From positions 1 to 36,453 of the forward strand of contig DJWA01000002.1 of assembly GCA_002440905.1 (NCBI GenBank): 36,453 bases of DNA. The letters run 5' to 3'. Positions 1 to 8,995 of this stretch are shown here, piece after piece. The position numbers were made by a program, and so were the translations under genes. A model generated the notes under the pieces. It had not been told where the DNA came from, made no database searches, and saw only the letters and a list, made by a program, of their open reading frames with translations. The stretch is from Candidatus Roizmanbacteria bacterium UBA6242 (lineage in GTDB: Bacteria; Patescibacteriota; Microgenomatia; UBA1406; GWC2-37-13). How positions within the stretch are numbered: position 1 is the first letter of the stretch; each line of letters opens with the position of its first letter.

Positions 1-917
1 CTATTTTCGGTTTTCATGAGTTGATCTCTCAGTTCGTTTGCTCCGTCAAAAGATCTGACGTACATCTTGAAAAACTTTTTCAATACGGCGTAATTTCTTT
101 TTTTACCCCAAGTCTTTTCAAACAGGTCGAGGTGTCTTAAAAGAATTGTTATATATTCCTTTCTTGGTCTTATTTGGGGGTTTGATGATTTATCAAAAAC
201 CCAGGGGTTTGAGAATATCCCTCGTCCGATCATCACCCCGTCGATTTTATATTTATCATATTTTTCAAGGACTTCGGCATATGATTTAACGTCTCCATTG
301 CCGACAATAAGTGTCTTTGGAGATATTCCGTTTTTCATTTCGACAATCCGTCCGATCTCGTCCCAGTCGGCGGCCCCCAAAGACTGTTGTTCCGGCGTCC
401 GGCCATGGACCGTTAATGCCGAGAGGTCCTGCTTGAGAAGAAATCCGATCCAATCCTTGGTCGTTATTTCTTTGCGCCTCAATCTGGTCTTAACGCTAAC
501 CGGGATTCCCGACGCTCCTCGTTTGACCGCCTTAATCATCTTCTCAACGACATCATAGTTTCCGATAAGTCCTGCTCCGGCCGATTTTTTCATGACATTT
601 CGGTCGGGACATCCGAGGTTAATATCCACTCCGTCAAAACCCAGTTTTTTTACAATTTTTGCGGCATTTTCCATACTCTCTGGACTACTTCCCCAGATTT
701 GGGCGACTATAGGTTTTTGCCTTTTTGAGTACATGAGTTTTTTCATGACTCGGTCTTTGCCAGGGGATTCTAGACCATTTGAGCTGGTGAATTCCGTGAA
801 CATAATATCTGGTCTACCTAGGTCACAGACGATTTCGCGAAAAACAAAGTCGGTTACGTTTTCCATGGGAGCGAGAATCGTAAAGGGTTTATCGATTTTT
901 GTCCACAAATTATCCAT
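1..917 (-). CDS. dus: tRNA-dihydrouridine synthase (3' end cut by window edge)
   Basis: The minus frame is open from an ATG at 917 to the window edge, 305 codons with no stop, so only the last few residues should be missing. The product reduces uridines in the D-loop of tRNAs using FMN and NAD(P)H. Visible family marks are an early APMEN-V-TD segment (FMN-binding start of the TIM barrel), INLGCPDRN with the catalytic Cys at residue 103, a VKTR segment, LTVHGRTPEQ, and KIDGVMIGRGIFSNPW, the phosphate-binding end of the barrel. A TATAAT hexamer sits 5 nt before the ATG with no Shine-Dalgarno, suggesting a leaderless mRNA. Family assignment is very safe; the Dus subfamily cannot be told from this alone. 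Confidence 0.95.
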   Translation of the reverse strand, partial: MDNLWTKIDKPFTILAPMENVTDFVFREIVCDLGRPDIMFTEFTSSNGLESPGKDRVMKKLMYSKRQKPIVAQIWGSSPESMENAAKIVKKLGFDGVDINLGCPDRNVMKKSAGAGLIGNYDVVEKMIKAVKRGASGIPVSVKTRLRRKEITTKDWIGFLLKQDLSALTVHGRTPEQQSLGAADWDEIGRIVEMKNGISPKTLIVGNGDVKSYAEVLEKYDKYKIDGVMIGRGIFSNPWVFDKSSNPQIRPRKEYITILLRHLDLFEKTWGKKRNYAVLKKFFKMYVRSFDGANELRDQLMKTEN

Positions 918-922
918 GCGAT

Positions 923-928
923 ATTATA
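923..928 (-). promoter_or_regulatory. -10 hexamer TATAAT of dus
   Basis: A perfect TATAAT on the minus strand ends 5 nt before the dus ATG. Counting +1 as seven bases after the hexamer lands on the start codon. No convincing -35 was seen. Confidence 0.6.
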
Positions 929-996
929 ACCCATTAGGATCAAGTACTAAAACAACGCTTTAAGTATTTAGGCAAAATATAACTACCGAAAATGGA

Positions 997-2412
997 TTAT
1001 TTTAAAGTAAGGTTCCGGTTGGTGGCGGCCTTTATTTTTTTAGCTTGTGGCTTTAAGAAGCGTGACTTGAGAATCCACGTGGCTTTAAGAAGTAAAACCA
1101 GGCCATAGGACTGGATGATTGCAAAGTGATACTCTAAGGGTACGTAGTATCTCGGCCAATCCAGGACAAGGTAGCTCGTTATCAAGACGCGGACTATTAT
1201 AAACGCGCCTAGGACGGCGATCGCCGTAGGGTCTTTCTCAGACACCTTTTTAACTAGCCCGGTGAGCCCTAGGGCATAAAGTCCGAAGAGTATCAGTCCA
1301 TAGATTTTGGAATGTCCTAGACTTTCGAAAGGTTTAATGCCGTTGTAGTTCTCGGCAGTATCGGAGAAAAAGAAATGTAATAGCACCCTGTGGTTTATCG
1401 GCAAACCGTAGGCGATCTTGACATTGTAGGTATCGGTCTGTTCGCGGACGACTGTACCTCTCCAATCGAACATGAATTTCATATTCTTGACAGGATTTGA
1501 GTAGACAAAAGGATTGAGAGCCATGAAAATTAAAATGGCCGTTGCAATTGGAAATAGACCAAGAAGAAAATACTTGAGCCTGTTTTTCGCAAATACATAA
1601 ACAAAAACATTACTTAGGATAAAGAATACCAAAGGCAACATAAATCCGGTGAGCTTTGTCGATGCACAAAGCCCTGAAAACAGGGAAAACATCAATAGGT
1701 AGGTGATACGTTTTGGATTTGAAAAATAGAGAACCATAAAAAGCAGGCTACCGTTAAATAAGAAAACAAAAAGAGCCTCCGAATGAGCAATTAGGGAAGT
1801 ATTGATCATAAGGGTGCTGAAGCCGTACATGAATGAGAATATAATCGCCAAGATCGGCCCGCCAAGTTTTAGAGCCAAGAAATATCCGAACAATACCGCC
1901 CCAGCCAATAATAATATATTCATGGTGCGCGCTCTAAGGACAATTTCAATAGGCTTTAATATGGCTTTACCGTATCCGTCTACACACTGTTTAGGGGAAC
2001 CGCTCATCGTGGGGTCATACTTAATACTGCTGAAAGTGTTTTTTAATTCAGGATGCGCATCGCAATGTGTCTGATTCATTTCGGAAAAACCATTTTTAAT
2101 GAGATATTCGGCGTAACTCGTATATCCGCGATAATTCTTTTCAACAAGATATCCCGGATATAGCCAGGCGCCATAAGCATATTCAGCGAGTTTGGGTTGG
2201 TCGTATGCCTCACATATCTCCCAAGCTACATTATCAAAATCTCTTTCTATAAATAGCTCGAAAAAATAACTCCGCCCGACCCACAAGAATTCATCCCAGT
2301 AGGAAACAGGCAAAGATTTACTAAAGGCGTTATAGCTTAAGATAAGAACGGTGAAGATGACGAAAGGGATAACGGCAAACCAGAGCCAAGGTTGTTTCAG
2401 TTTGTTTGCCAT
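997..2412 (-). CDS. GT39/ArnT-like multi-pass membrane glycosyltransferase
   Basis: A 471-aa polytopic membrane protein with a first TM helix at about residues 13-30, followed by an external loop holding YWDE, then a long extracytoplasmic segment (about 40-160) with scattered Cys, and roughly eight to ten more hydrophobic segments. An acidic pair just after TM1 plus many C-terminal TMs is the GT-C fold pattern of dolichyl- or undecaprenyl-phosphate-sugar-dependent transferases (PMT/ArnT, GT39/GT83). It probably moves a lipid-linked sugar onto a protein or glycan outside the membrane; donor and acceptor are unknown. It lies next to other glycan genes on the same strand. A TAGAAT hexamer is 9 nt before its ATG. 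The exact GT family is inferred from architecture only. Confidence 0.7.
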   Translation of the reverse strand: MANKLKQPWLWFAVIPFVIFTVLILSYNAFSKSLPVSYWDEFLWVGRSYFFELFIERDFDNVAWEICEAYDQPKLAEYAYGAWLYPGYLVEKNYRGYTSYAEYLIKNGFSEMNQTHCDAHPELKNTFSSIKYDPTMSGSPKQCVDGYGKAILKPIEIVLRARTMNILLLAGAVLFGYFLALKLGGPILAIIFSFMYGFSTLMINTSLIAHSEALFVFLFNGSLLFMVLYFSNPKRITYLLMFSLFSGLCASTKLTGFMLPLVFFILSNVFVYVFAKNRLKYFLLGLFPIATAILIFMALNPFVYSNPVKNMKFMFDWRGTVVREQTDTYNVKIAYGLPINHRVLLHFFFSDTAENYNGIKPFESLGHSKIYGLILFGLYALGLTGLVKKVSEKDPTAIAVLGAFIIVRVLITSYLVLDWPRYYVPLEYHFAIIQSYGLVLLLKATWILKSRFLKPQAKKIKAATNRNLTLK

Positions 2413-2421
2413 CTTATAGAT

Positions 2422-2427
2422 ATTCTA
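2422..2427 (-). promoter_or_regulatory. -10 hexamer TAGAAT of the GT39-like gene
   Basis: TAGAAT on the minus strand, within TATAGAAT, 9 nt before the ATG at 2412. No Shine-Dalgarno lies between them. Confidence 0.4.
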
Positions 2428-2510
2428 TAAGAAAACATATTTTGTTGTAATTTAAGTAAATATGACGTCTAGTTGAATGAAAGTAGTAAGTTTTTATCGA
2501 AATACCAACT

Positions 2511-3461
2511 TTATGTAAAAAGCCCTTTTTTAAGTTCGTTGAGCGAAAACTCAACCTCAAAAGTTGCCCGGTCGCCGACGTTTACGTAAAGCAACAGCGA
2601 ATCCTGTTTGTTTTTGTTTATGATTCCCCCGCATGAATAAACGACCCGTCGATCCTGTGGATGTAGTTCTTCAACCAGAGGTTGTCCTTCAATATTCAAA
2701 AAGTCATCAGGAACAAGAATCGGATCGGGGGCAACGATGACCGTGAATTTATCCTTGTCACGTATTAGTTTTGCCCGGCCAATGCTGTATATGTATTTTT
2801 CTCGACCTTTTATTATTTGTTTGGTTATCCCATGAATAATAAAAAGGGCTTCGTTCGGTGTCAGCCAGATAGGGGGCATGGCCGTTCCGATTTTCCAAGC
2901 CGCCCAAGTCAAGTTCTGGGGAAAATGGATGTCGGTTATCTTTTTCGGTACCTGGGAATCAAGCGAAAATACAAGAATCTTATGATGGTAGTCTTCGGCG
3001 TTGGGTCGAAAGAGATAAGTGCTTCCGTCTATTGGAGTAATGTTTTTTCCTGGACCGAAAGTGTCAATTACAAGGAATGGTGGTAGGTTCTGTTTCCAGG
3101 AATTTAGGTAATCGATTTTGACGATTGCCGGAAAGGGGACCGGTTGTCCAATCTTGTCCCTAAGTACGCAAGTCAAACCAATTATTAAGTTTTCGTTCGG
3201 CAATTGCAATGCTCGTGGATCCTCAAGGTTGATCCCGTCATACAAAGGGTGCCAGATAACTCTCTCATGAATGATCTTACCATCGTGGTTAATTTCGAAA
3301 AGCTTGAGTATCCCGTTATCCGGCTCGCCCAATTCACCCGGTTTAGCAACTTCACGACCGATGAAACACAATGAATCGTCTTTAGGGTTTTGCCAGACGC
3401 CCAGGTTATATCGGGCGAGCTGGATCCCAGGAAAAATATTTTTCATCCGGTTGATTTTCAT
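2511..3461 (-). CDS. GH130-like beta-mannoside phosphorylase/glycosidase
   Basis: A 316-aa five-bladed-propeller-type protein without signal peptide or TM helices, so cytoplasmic. The NLEDPRA stretch (Glu80-Asp81-Pro82-Arg83) matches the EDPR signature of GH130, whose Asp is the proton donor, and the GTAMPPIWLTP...LFIIHG and YVNVGDRATFEVEFSLNEL segments match later blades. Known GH130 enzymes phosphorolyse beta-1,2- or beta-1,4-mannosides. Its ATG overlaps the stop of the upstream glycosyltransferase by one base (TGATG), so the two are translationally coupled and probably act on the same glycan. Substrate, and whether it is a phosphorylase or a hydrolase, cannot be read from the sequence. Confidence 0.75.
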   Translation of the reverse strand: MKINRMKNIFPGIQLARYNLGVWQNPKDDSLCFIGREVAKPGELGEPDNGILKLFEINHDGKIIHERVIWHPLYDGINLEDPRALQLPNENLIIGLTCVLRDKIGQPVPFPAIVKIDYLNSWKQNLPPFLVIDTFGPGKNITPIDGSTYLFRPNAEDYHHKILVFSLDSQVPKKITDIHFPQNLTWAAWKIGTAMPPIWLTPNEALFIIHGITKQIIKGREKYIYSIGRAKLIRDKDKFTVIVAPDPILVPDDFLNIEGQPLVEELHPQDRRVVYSCGGIINKNKQDSLLLYVNVGDRATFEVEFSLNELKKGLFT

Positions 3462-5653
3462 CAGTGTGTTTTTGACATGGTAATACTCGACATAATATAA
3501 GATATAAGCGACTCGGCGCCTTGGTTGAGATTGACCCGGTCGGGATGCAGTCCGTCATAACATCCGCCGGTGCTTTTATCATACATAAATTTGTTCAAAC
3601 TGTTGTTTCCCAGAAACCAACTGAAACACTTATTGGCAAGATTCTTGTATTTATCGTCACCGGTGAATCTATACGCACAAACGAGTGCTTGGATCATTGC
3701 CGCCGGATCCTCCGGCTGCTGATCAAACTGGCTTCTTTTTAAACGGTTTTTGTACCAGTGGGATTGGCCGATGGGCATATACATGTCCGGGGTAAAGGTT
3801 TTGGCAATTAGAAAGTTTAGGGATTCGATACCTTTTATTGTGTACGACCGGTCATTCAACATCTTGCCGGCGATAAGGAGGGATTCGGGAAGAACGGCGT
3901 TTCCGTAATTGAGGTCTTTTTCAAACCAGACCCATTTTTTGTAGGAATTTTTCTTAAGGGCAATTATCAATGAGTCGGCATATTTTTTCATTTGCGACAT
4001 AAGAATATTTCTTTGGTCTGGTAATTGTTTCAATGCTAGTGAATACGCCTTAATCGCAAAAGCTCGCGCTCTCAGGTGTTCAGGATCATGGGCATTCTTC
4101 GTAAAAAGCAAAAACATTTTTTTAGCATCGTTTCGTATTTTTGAAGAGACTGTCTTGCTTGTCATGGCTACTCCCAGTGCCCATAAAGTCCGGAAGTGGC
4201 TGTCTGATAAATCTTCAATCTTGTTTTGGAGCGTTGGCAGATTGTCTTTAAAACCTATATAGTTTGTAAACAATCCGTTTTCTCTCTGGCATTTTTTCAT
4301 AAAGGAAAGATAGGTTTTAATTAGCCCCTTTATTTTCTTGCTGTTTGCGGTTTCGGCAATTTTGCAACAGACTACAAGTGCCCGGGCGTTGTCGTCTAAC
4401 GTATAGCCTGTTAATCTGTTTGGTGTTGTCAGATGCGCAAACTGGAATAAGCCGACGCGGTCAGTCATTTCGAATAGGTGTCGGAGATTTAAGGGCGGTA
4501 TAATTGTTCGAGCCAGAAGATTCGTATATTTCTCGGCAACATTTCCCCAGACCATCGGACGGGTTTTCTCGTAGGCGCTTCGGGACATGTCTTTTAATTT
4601 TTCTGGACTTTCAAGCATCTCAATCAGCGCCGTTTTCATGGCGTGATAATCTTGTATCGGGACGAGTTTCCCGACATCCGGTGTCACAATCTCCTTTGCT
4701 TGATTAAATTCGGTGCTTACTACCGGTCGCCCTGTTCCAAGAGCGTAAGAGAGGGTGCCGCTTACAGCCTGGTTGGGGTTTATAGACGTTGAAATATAAA
4801 TGTCGGTTGCTTTTAGGAATTCTAGTAAGTCTGGAAGACTCAGATACTGGTCGTAAAACTTGACGTGTTTCTTAAGTCCCAGGGTTTTTATGAGTTGGGC
4901 TAACTCCAGCCGGTATTTTTCCCCTTCTTTCCGTCTTATGACCGGATGGGTTTCGCCAATAATGAGATAGAGTATTGAAGGATATTTCTTGATGACTTCG
5001 GGGAGAGATTTCAGCACGTACTTGATACCTTTATTACGGCTTAATAGACCGAAAGTGCTAAGGACGATCTTGTTCTCCAGTTCCAGTTTTTTTTTGTATT
5101 CTTCTTGATAAGAAAATTCAACCGGGTGGATACCGTGAGGGATAATAAATATCTTTCCGTATGCGTTGGGATAAAGGCCCTCGATTATCTCCTTGGAGTT
5201 ACGGGTCAGAACAACAACTTGTCTTGCGTAATGAATAATTCTTTCGGTTACATCGTACATTTTCGTGCTGGGTTTTGGGAGAGCCGTGTGGAGGGTGACC
5301 ACAATCGGCTTCTTGCAATTCTCCATAAAATACAAGATCTTTTCGCCTTCGATCCCTCCGAAGATGCCGTATTCGTGTTGGAGGATGACTCCCGAAATAT
5401 TATGATCGTTGTTAATGGTCTTAGCCAGTTCTATGTAATCGTTTTTGTTATTTTCGTCTATCTCCCATTCGACTTCTTTGGGATATTTGTAGGTATCCAA
5501 AGGCGATAAGTTAAATGCGGCGACCTTGTATCTGAATCCGAATCCCGGGATTTTCTGGCTGTATTTAAGTAAATCCTGCGTAAAGGTGGCGATACCGCAT
5601 TCACGGGGAGGGTAGGTGCTTAGGAAGACGATGGTCGGTTTGTTATCGGGCAA
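3461..5653 (-). CDS. GT4 glycosyltransferase fused to a helical toroid domain
   Basis: 730 aa starting with TTG. Residues about 1-385 are a GT-B, GT4-type glycosyltransferase: N-terminal STYPPRECGIATFTQDL, a LSTFGLLSRNKGIKYVL donor-domain start, and SGTLSYALGTGRPVVST, the nucleotide-sugar loop of this GT4 branch. Residues about 395-730 are a separate all-helical part beginning MTDRVGLFQFAHLTTPNR with GYTLDDNARALVV, repeated W/R-rich helices and GGCYDGLHPDRVNLNQGAESL near the end, resembling an (alpha/alpha)6 six-hairpin glycosidase-like fold. The start is TTG because the frame opens there and a TATAAT lies 8 nt upstream. Coupled by TGATG to the GH130-like gene. Likely role: building or remodelling a mannose-type oligosaccharide (inference). 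Confidence 0.8.
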   Translation of the reverse strand: MPDNKPTIVFLSTYPPRECGIATFTQDLLKYSQKIPGFGFRYKVAAFNLSPLDTYKYPKEVEWEIDENNKNDYIELAKTINNDHNISGVILQHEYGIFGGIEGEKILYFMENCKKPIVVTLHTALPKPSTKMYDVTERIIHYARQVVVLTRNSKEIIEGLYPNAYGKIFIIPHGIHPVEFSYQEEYKKKLELENKIVLSTFGLLSRNKGIKYVLKSLPEVIKKYPSILYLIIGETHPVIRRKEGEKYRLELAQLIKTLGLKKHVKFYDQYLSLPDLLEFLKATDIYISTSINPNQAVSGTLSYALGTGRPVVSTEFNQAKEIVTPDVGKLVPIQDYHAMKTALIEMLESPEKLKDMSRSAYEKTRPMVWGNVAEKYTNLLARTIIPPLNLRHLFEMTDRVGLFQFAHLTTPNRLTGYTLDDNARALVVCCKIAETANSKKIKGLIKTYLSFMKKCQRENGLFTNYIGFKDNLPTLQNKIEDLSDSHFRTLWALGVAMTSKTVSSKIRNDAKKMFLLFTKNAHDPEHLRARAFAIKAYSLALKQLPDQRNILMSQMKKYADSLIIALKKNSYKKWVWFEKDLNYGNAVLPESLLIAGKMLNDRSYTIKGIESLNFLIAKTFTPDMYMPIGQSHWYKNRLKRSQFDQQPEDPAAMIQALVCAYRFTGDDKYKNLANKCFSWFLGNNSLNKFMYDKSTGGCYDGLHPDRVNLNQGAESLISYIMSSITMSKTH

Positions 5654-5661
5654 TGTAACTC

Positions 5662-5667
5662 ATTATA
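5662..5667 (-). promoter_or_regulatory. -10 hexamer TATAAT of the GT4/GH130 operon
   Basis: TATAAT on the minus strand, 8 nt before the TTG start at 5653. It supports the TTG as the real start and a near-leaderless transcript. Confidence 0.55.
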
Positions 5668-5746
5668 CTCTTAATTCAAGGCTTAATGTAACGGGCGGAT
5701 AGAGCAACCCAATCTAGGCTTCCTGTTAAACGTGTAATAGTCCATA

Positions 5747-5752
5747 TATACT
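5747..5752 (+). promoter_or_regulatory. -10 hexamer TATACT of the aldo/keto reductase gene
   Basis: TATACT ends 7 nt before the ATG at 5760, in an AT-rich run with no Shine-Dalgarno. Confidence 0.4.
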
Positions 5753-5759
5753 TATATAT

Positions 5760-6743
5760 ATGAAATACAGAACCCTTGGTAAGACCGGATACAAGGTATC
5801 GGAAATTGGATACGGTGCTTGGTCGTTGGGGGCCGATTGGGGAGACGTCACCGAAGAGCAGGCACTATCGACTCTCTCGTCACTGCCTAAGGCCGGAATA
5901 ACTTTCATAGACACCGCTGACGTATATGGAGACGGAAGGAGCGAGAAGCTGATCACAAAATTCAGGCAGTCGGATAAGACTCACTTTTATGTTGCGACGA
6001 AAGCGGGGAGGAGATTGAATCCCCATACGGCTGAAGGATACACGAAAGAAAATCTTCAAAAATTTGTAGACAGGAGTCTTATCAATTTGAAAACCGACTC
6101 ACTAGATCTTCTTCAACTCCATTGTCCGCCGACCCCCGTCTATTACACGCCTGAAGTTTTTACAGCCCTTGACGATTTGGTCAAGATGGGGAAAATAAAA
6201 CATTACGGGGTAAGCGTTGAAAAGGTGGAGGAGGCGTTGAAAGCAATCGAATACCCGAATGTATCAACCGTCCAGATAATTTTCAATATCTTCAGGCAGC
6301 GTCCGATGGGTCTATTTTTCAAAGAAGCCGCTAAGAAGAATATCGGGATCATCGTGAGGGTTCCTCTGGCGAGCGGTCTCTTGACGGGTAAGTTCGATCG
6401 TAATTCAAAGTTTGCGACCAACGACCACAGGCAGTATAACCGGAAGGGTCAGGCGTTTGACGTCGGGGAGACTTTTGCCGGAGTGGATTTTGATACCGGA
6501 TTAAAAGCGGTTGAACGGCTGAAAGAAATACTTCCTCAAGGTTACACAATGCCGCAGTTTGCCTTAAAGTGGATTCTTATGCATACGGAGGTCTCAACCG
6601 TAATTGCCGGAGGAAAGACCGCCCACCAGGTTAACGAAAACGTCAAGGCGAGTGACTTGCCGCCGCTGACCCATCAGACAATGAGGGAGGTGGAGAGGGT
6701 TTATGATGGAATAATAAAACCCGAAGTCCACCACCGGTGGTAA
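5760..6743 (+). CDS. Aldo/keto reductase
   Basis: A 327-aa single-domain cytosolic protein of normal family length. It opens with the MKYRTLGKTG...SEIGYGAW start typical of bacterial AKRs. The catalytic tetrad is visible: Asp51 and Tyr56 in FIDTADVYG, Lys81 in VATKAG and His121 in LLQLHCPP. The C-terminal AGGKTAHQVNEN segment fits the NADPH phosphate-binding loop. It would reduce aldehydes or ketones with NADPH; the substrate is unknown. It stands alone, divergent from the GT4/GH130 operon, with a TATACT -10 element just upstream of the start. Confidence 0.92.
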   Translation: MKYRTLGKTGYKVSEIGYGAWSLGADWGDVTEEQALSTLSSLPKAGITFIDTADVYGDGRSEKLITKFRQSDKTHFYVATKAGRRLNPHTAEGYTKENLQKFVDRSLINLKTDSLDLLQLHCPPTPVYYTPEVFTALDDLVKMGKIKHYGVSVEKVEEALKAIEYPNVSTVQIIFNIFRQRPMGLFFKEAAKKNIGIIVRVPLASGLLTGKFDRNSKFATNDHRQYNRKGQAFDVGETFAGVDFDTGLKAVERLKEILPQGYTMPQFALKWILMHTEVSTVIAGGKTAHQVNENVKASDLPPLTHQTMREVERVYDGIIKPEVHHRW

Positions 6744-6835
6744 TCTTCATGTTTATTTAAAGCGATCCGATTATTTTATCTTGACCTTATATAGTCAAGT
6801 TATCAAATAATATATACTTTTTATACAGAGATAAC

Positions 6836-6864
6836 TTGTTAATAATTAGATTTATTTTTATATA
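6836..6864 (+). promoter_or_regulatory. Promoter TTGTTA-N17-TATATA for the DUF2177 operon
   Basis: TTGTTA at 6836-6841 and TATATA at 6859-6864 are separated by 17 nt. The predicted +1 falls on the A of the ATG at 6871. The 127-nt gap upstream is very AT-rich and holds nothing else I can name. Confidence 0.5.
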
Positions 6865-6870
6865 AATAGT

Positions 6871-7269
6871 ATGTTTTTTAAACTCTATTTAATTGCTTTT
6901 CCAGTTTTTTTAGTAATAGATATGGTTTGGTTGGTAGTGGTTGCTAAGAATTTTTACGCCAAACAGATAGGGTTTTTGATGGCTAAAAATCCAAATCTTT
7001 ATGCGGCTATGATTTTTTACCTTATTTTCATAGCCGGTCTGATTGTTTTTGTAATTACTCCGGCATTGGATAAAAAAATGTGGAGCCAGGCTCTTCTGGC
7101 AGGAGCATTTTTTGGACTTGTTACCTACGCAACTTATGACCTCACTAATCTTGCGACCTTAAGAGATTGGCCGCTCGTTATTACGATAGTGGATTTAGTA
7201 TGGGGAATGGTGTTGTCGGCGTCAGTATCTGTGATTACCTACTTTGTCGCTCTTAAGTTTGGAATATGA
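6871..7269 (+). CDS. DUF2177 family membrane protein
   Basis: A 132-aa, almost wholly hydrophobic protein with four predicted TM helices. Family-like marks are the early LVIDMVWLVVVAKNFY segment, YATYDLTNLATLRDWP in the third-to-fourth helix region, and VDLVWGMVLSASVSV near the end, which I recognise as DUF2177. The function is unknown; in other bacteria DUF2177 genes often sit with DUF1295 genes, as here. It overlaps the next gene by the 4-nt ATGA junction, so it is the first gene of a coupled operon. Confidence 0.8.
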   Translation: MFFKLYLIAFPVFLVIDMVWLVVVAKNFYAKQIGFLMAKNPNLYAAMIFYLIFIAGLIVFVITPALDKKMWSQALLAGAFFGLVTYATYDLTNLATLRDWPLVITIVDLVWGMVLSASVSVITYFVALKFGI

Positions 7270-8030
7270 ACGACTATTATATTCTTGCCCTAACACTTTT
7301 GGGTTATATGACCTTATGGTTTTTTGTTTCCATAATTAAAAAGAGAAATGACGTAGCAGATATTGCATGGGGATTGGGATTTGTGCTTATAGCTTGGCTA
7401 TCTTATTTTTTATCCGATTATTCTTTTAAAGCGCTTTTGGTCAACGGATTGGTGACTATTTGGGGAATGCGTTTGTCTTTACATATATACAACCGCAATA
7501 GGAATAAACCGGAGGATCCTAGATATATGGAATGGAGAAAACAATGGAAAAATTTCTACATAAGAAGTTATTTACAGGTATTCTTACTCCAAGGTATATT
7601 TCTTTTCATGATTTCCCTTCCCGTGATATTTACTAATTTTTCGATTTCGAGTGGTTTTGGGATATTGGAGATAGTTGGATTAATTGTTTGGGTAATTGGT
7701 TTCTATTTTGAGGTTGTAGGCGACAAGCAATTAAAAGATTTTATTTCAGACCCGGCAAACAAAGGTAAATTGATGGTCGAAGGTCTTTGGAGATATTCAC
7801 GTCATCCAAATTATTTCGGAGAAGTGACACAATGGTGGGGGATATTTATCATCGCATCTTCCATCCCGGGATCATCGTATACGGTCTTAGGACCTATAAC
7901 GATTACAATCCTAATCCTTTATGTCTCAGGCATTCCGCTACTTGAGAAAAAATATTCAGGTAGACCCGATTTTGAGGAATACAGAAAGAGAACGAGTCTC
8001 TTCTTTCCCTTACCGCCTAAGAGACTCTGA
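7266..8030 (+). CDS. DUF1295 (steroid 5-alpha-reductase-like) membrane protein
   Basis: 254 aa with six or seven TM helices. The N-terminal DVADIAWGLGFV segment and the C-terminal GLWRYSRHPNYFGEVTQWWG block (residues about 172-191, with Arg179, His180, Pro181 and Tyr183) are the signatures of DUF1295, related to steroid 5-alpha-reductases and isoprenylcysteine methyltransferases. Members are expected to reduce or modify a lipid-like substrate in the membrane using NADPH or SAM; which applies here cannot be told. It begins within the stop of the DUF2177 gene (ATGA) and is followed by a ferric-reductase-like gene, suggesting a small membrane redox or lipid-modifying unit. Confidence 0.85.
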   Translation: MNDYYILALTLLGYMTLWFFVSIIKKRNDVADIAWGLGFVLIAWLSYFLSDYSFKALLVNGLVTIWGMRLSLHIYNRNRNKPEDPRYMEWRKQWKNFYIRSYLQVFLLQGIFLFMISLPVIFTNFSISSGFGILEIVGLIVWVIGFYFEVVGDKQLKDFISDPANKGKLMVEGLWRYSRHPNYFGEVTQWWGIFIIASSIPGSSYTVLGPITITILILYVSGIPLLEKKYSGRPDFEEYRKRTSLFFPLPPKRL

Positions 8031-8070
8031 ATTATTGGTAATTCTATACACCAAACTTAGGCCGAGTAAA

Positions 8071-8907
8071 GTGCTGTCAATTGTTATTTTGTTCTTTTAT
8101 ACTTATATCAAGGTGTATACAGAATCCATAAAAAAATATAGTCAGGCAATTTTAACTTCATTGGTTATTTTTGCCCTTTTGTCGTTTTATCTATATCTTC
8201 GTCGCGGTTATTTTGATCTGTTCATTGCCAATAAAGTGTTTGCCGCGACTTCTCTTATAATCTTGGCGGTGGTACTTTTAATCGGTAACCTCGGTCGATT
8301 GTATGATTTGTTTGACCCGTTGCTGATCTATAGAAAACATTTAGGAATCGTGTCTTTTTTTGCGGCTTTTGTTCACGGAGTGCTGTCTTTATTTTTCCTA
8401 TCAAGCCGTTTTTCGATCGATTATTATTTATATAATCTACCCACTTTCATTTTAGGGCTGGTGGGCCTAGTGATTCTCGGATATTTATTCTTGATCTCCT
8501 TCAAAAAGATCATCCAAAAAATGAATCCGAAGGTTTGGTGGTTGCATCAGGTTTGGGGTGCGCGGATCGCCGGCGGATTGGTATTCCTACATCTTATATT
8601 GATGAAATATCCCGGTTGGATCAGGTGGTACCAAATTGGTGGAAGTGATGATTTGGTTCGGCCTTATTTGCCGCCGGCTAGCATCCTCGCAGCCGCTTTC
8701 GGACTATTTGTTATCCTCGCGAGAGTCGTCGAGATAGCAAATCGAAATCTTGCAAAAAGAATCATCCCGATAATTTTCGTTGCTTTGATTTTGTTTATTG
8801 GACTTTCTTTTACTGTTGGTATGATAAAGTCACCGATGGCGTTGAGAGCTATACCGAGCGTTGTGTTAGTGTCGATGGACGATCAACTACAAGGATTGAC
8901 TGAATGA
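8071..8907 (+). CDS. Ferric-reductase-like transmembrane protein
   Basis: About 278 aa from a GTG at 8071; the open frame runs back to an ATG at 7921, but that lies deep in the previous gene. A TTG at 8035 is the other option. Six to seven TM helices are visible. Helix residues spaced as in b-type-heme ferric reductase/MsrQ domains are present: RKHLGI...FVHGVLSL and WWLHQVWGARIAGGLVFLHL, four His in membrane segments. No flavin or NAD-binding domain follows, so electrons must come from or go to a partner. It sits last in the DUF2177-DUF1295 operon. Heme binding is inferred from the His pattern; the start is uncertain. Confidence 0.7.
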   Translation: MLSIVILFFYTYIKVYTESIKKYSQAILTSLVIFALLSFYLYLRRGYFDLFIANKVFAATSLIILAVVLLIGNLGRLYDLFDPLLIYRKHLGIVSFFAAFVHGVLSLFFLSSRFSIDYYLYNLPTFILGLVGLVILGYLFLISFKKIIQKMNPKVWWLHQVWGARIAGGLVFLHLILMKYPGWIRWYQIGGSDDLVRPYLPPASILAAAFGLFVILARVVEIANRNLAKRIIPIIFVALILFIGLSFTVGMIKSPMALRAIPSVVLVSMDDQLQGLTE

Positions 8908-8995
8908 CCTCTTAAACCACTTTAGCTAATTGTTTCACCATACTTAAAGGTTATACATACAAAGAATGACGGTAAGTTAGGTAGATATAGATTTG

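Noticed and set aside
298..963. Plus-strand open frames at 298-558 and 592-963
   Set aside because: They are antisense shadows of the clearly coding dus gene.
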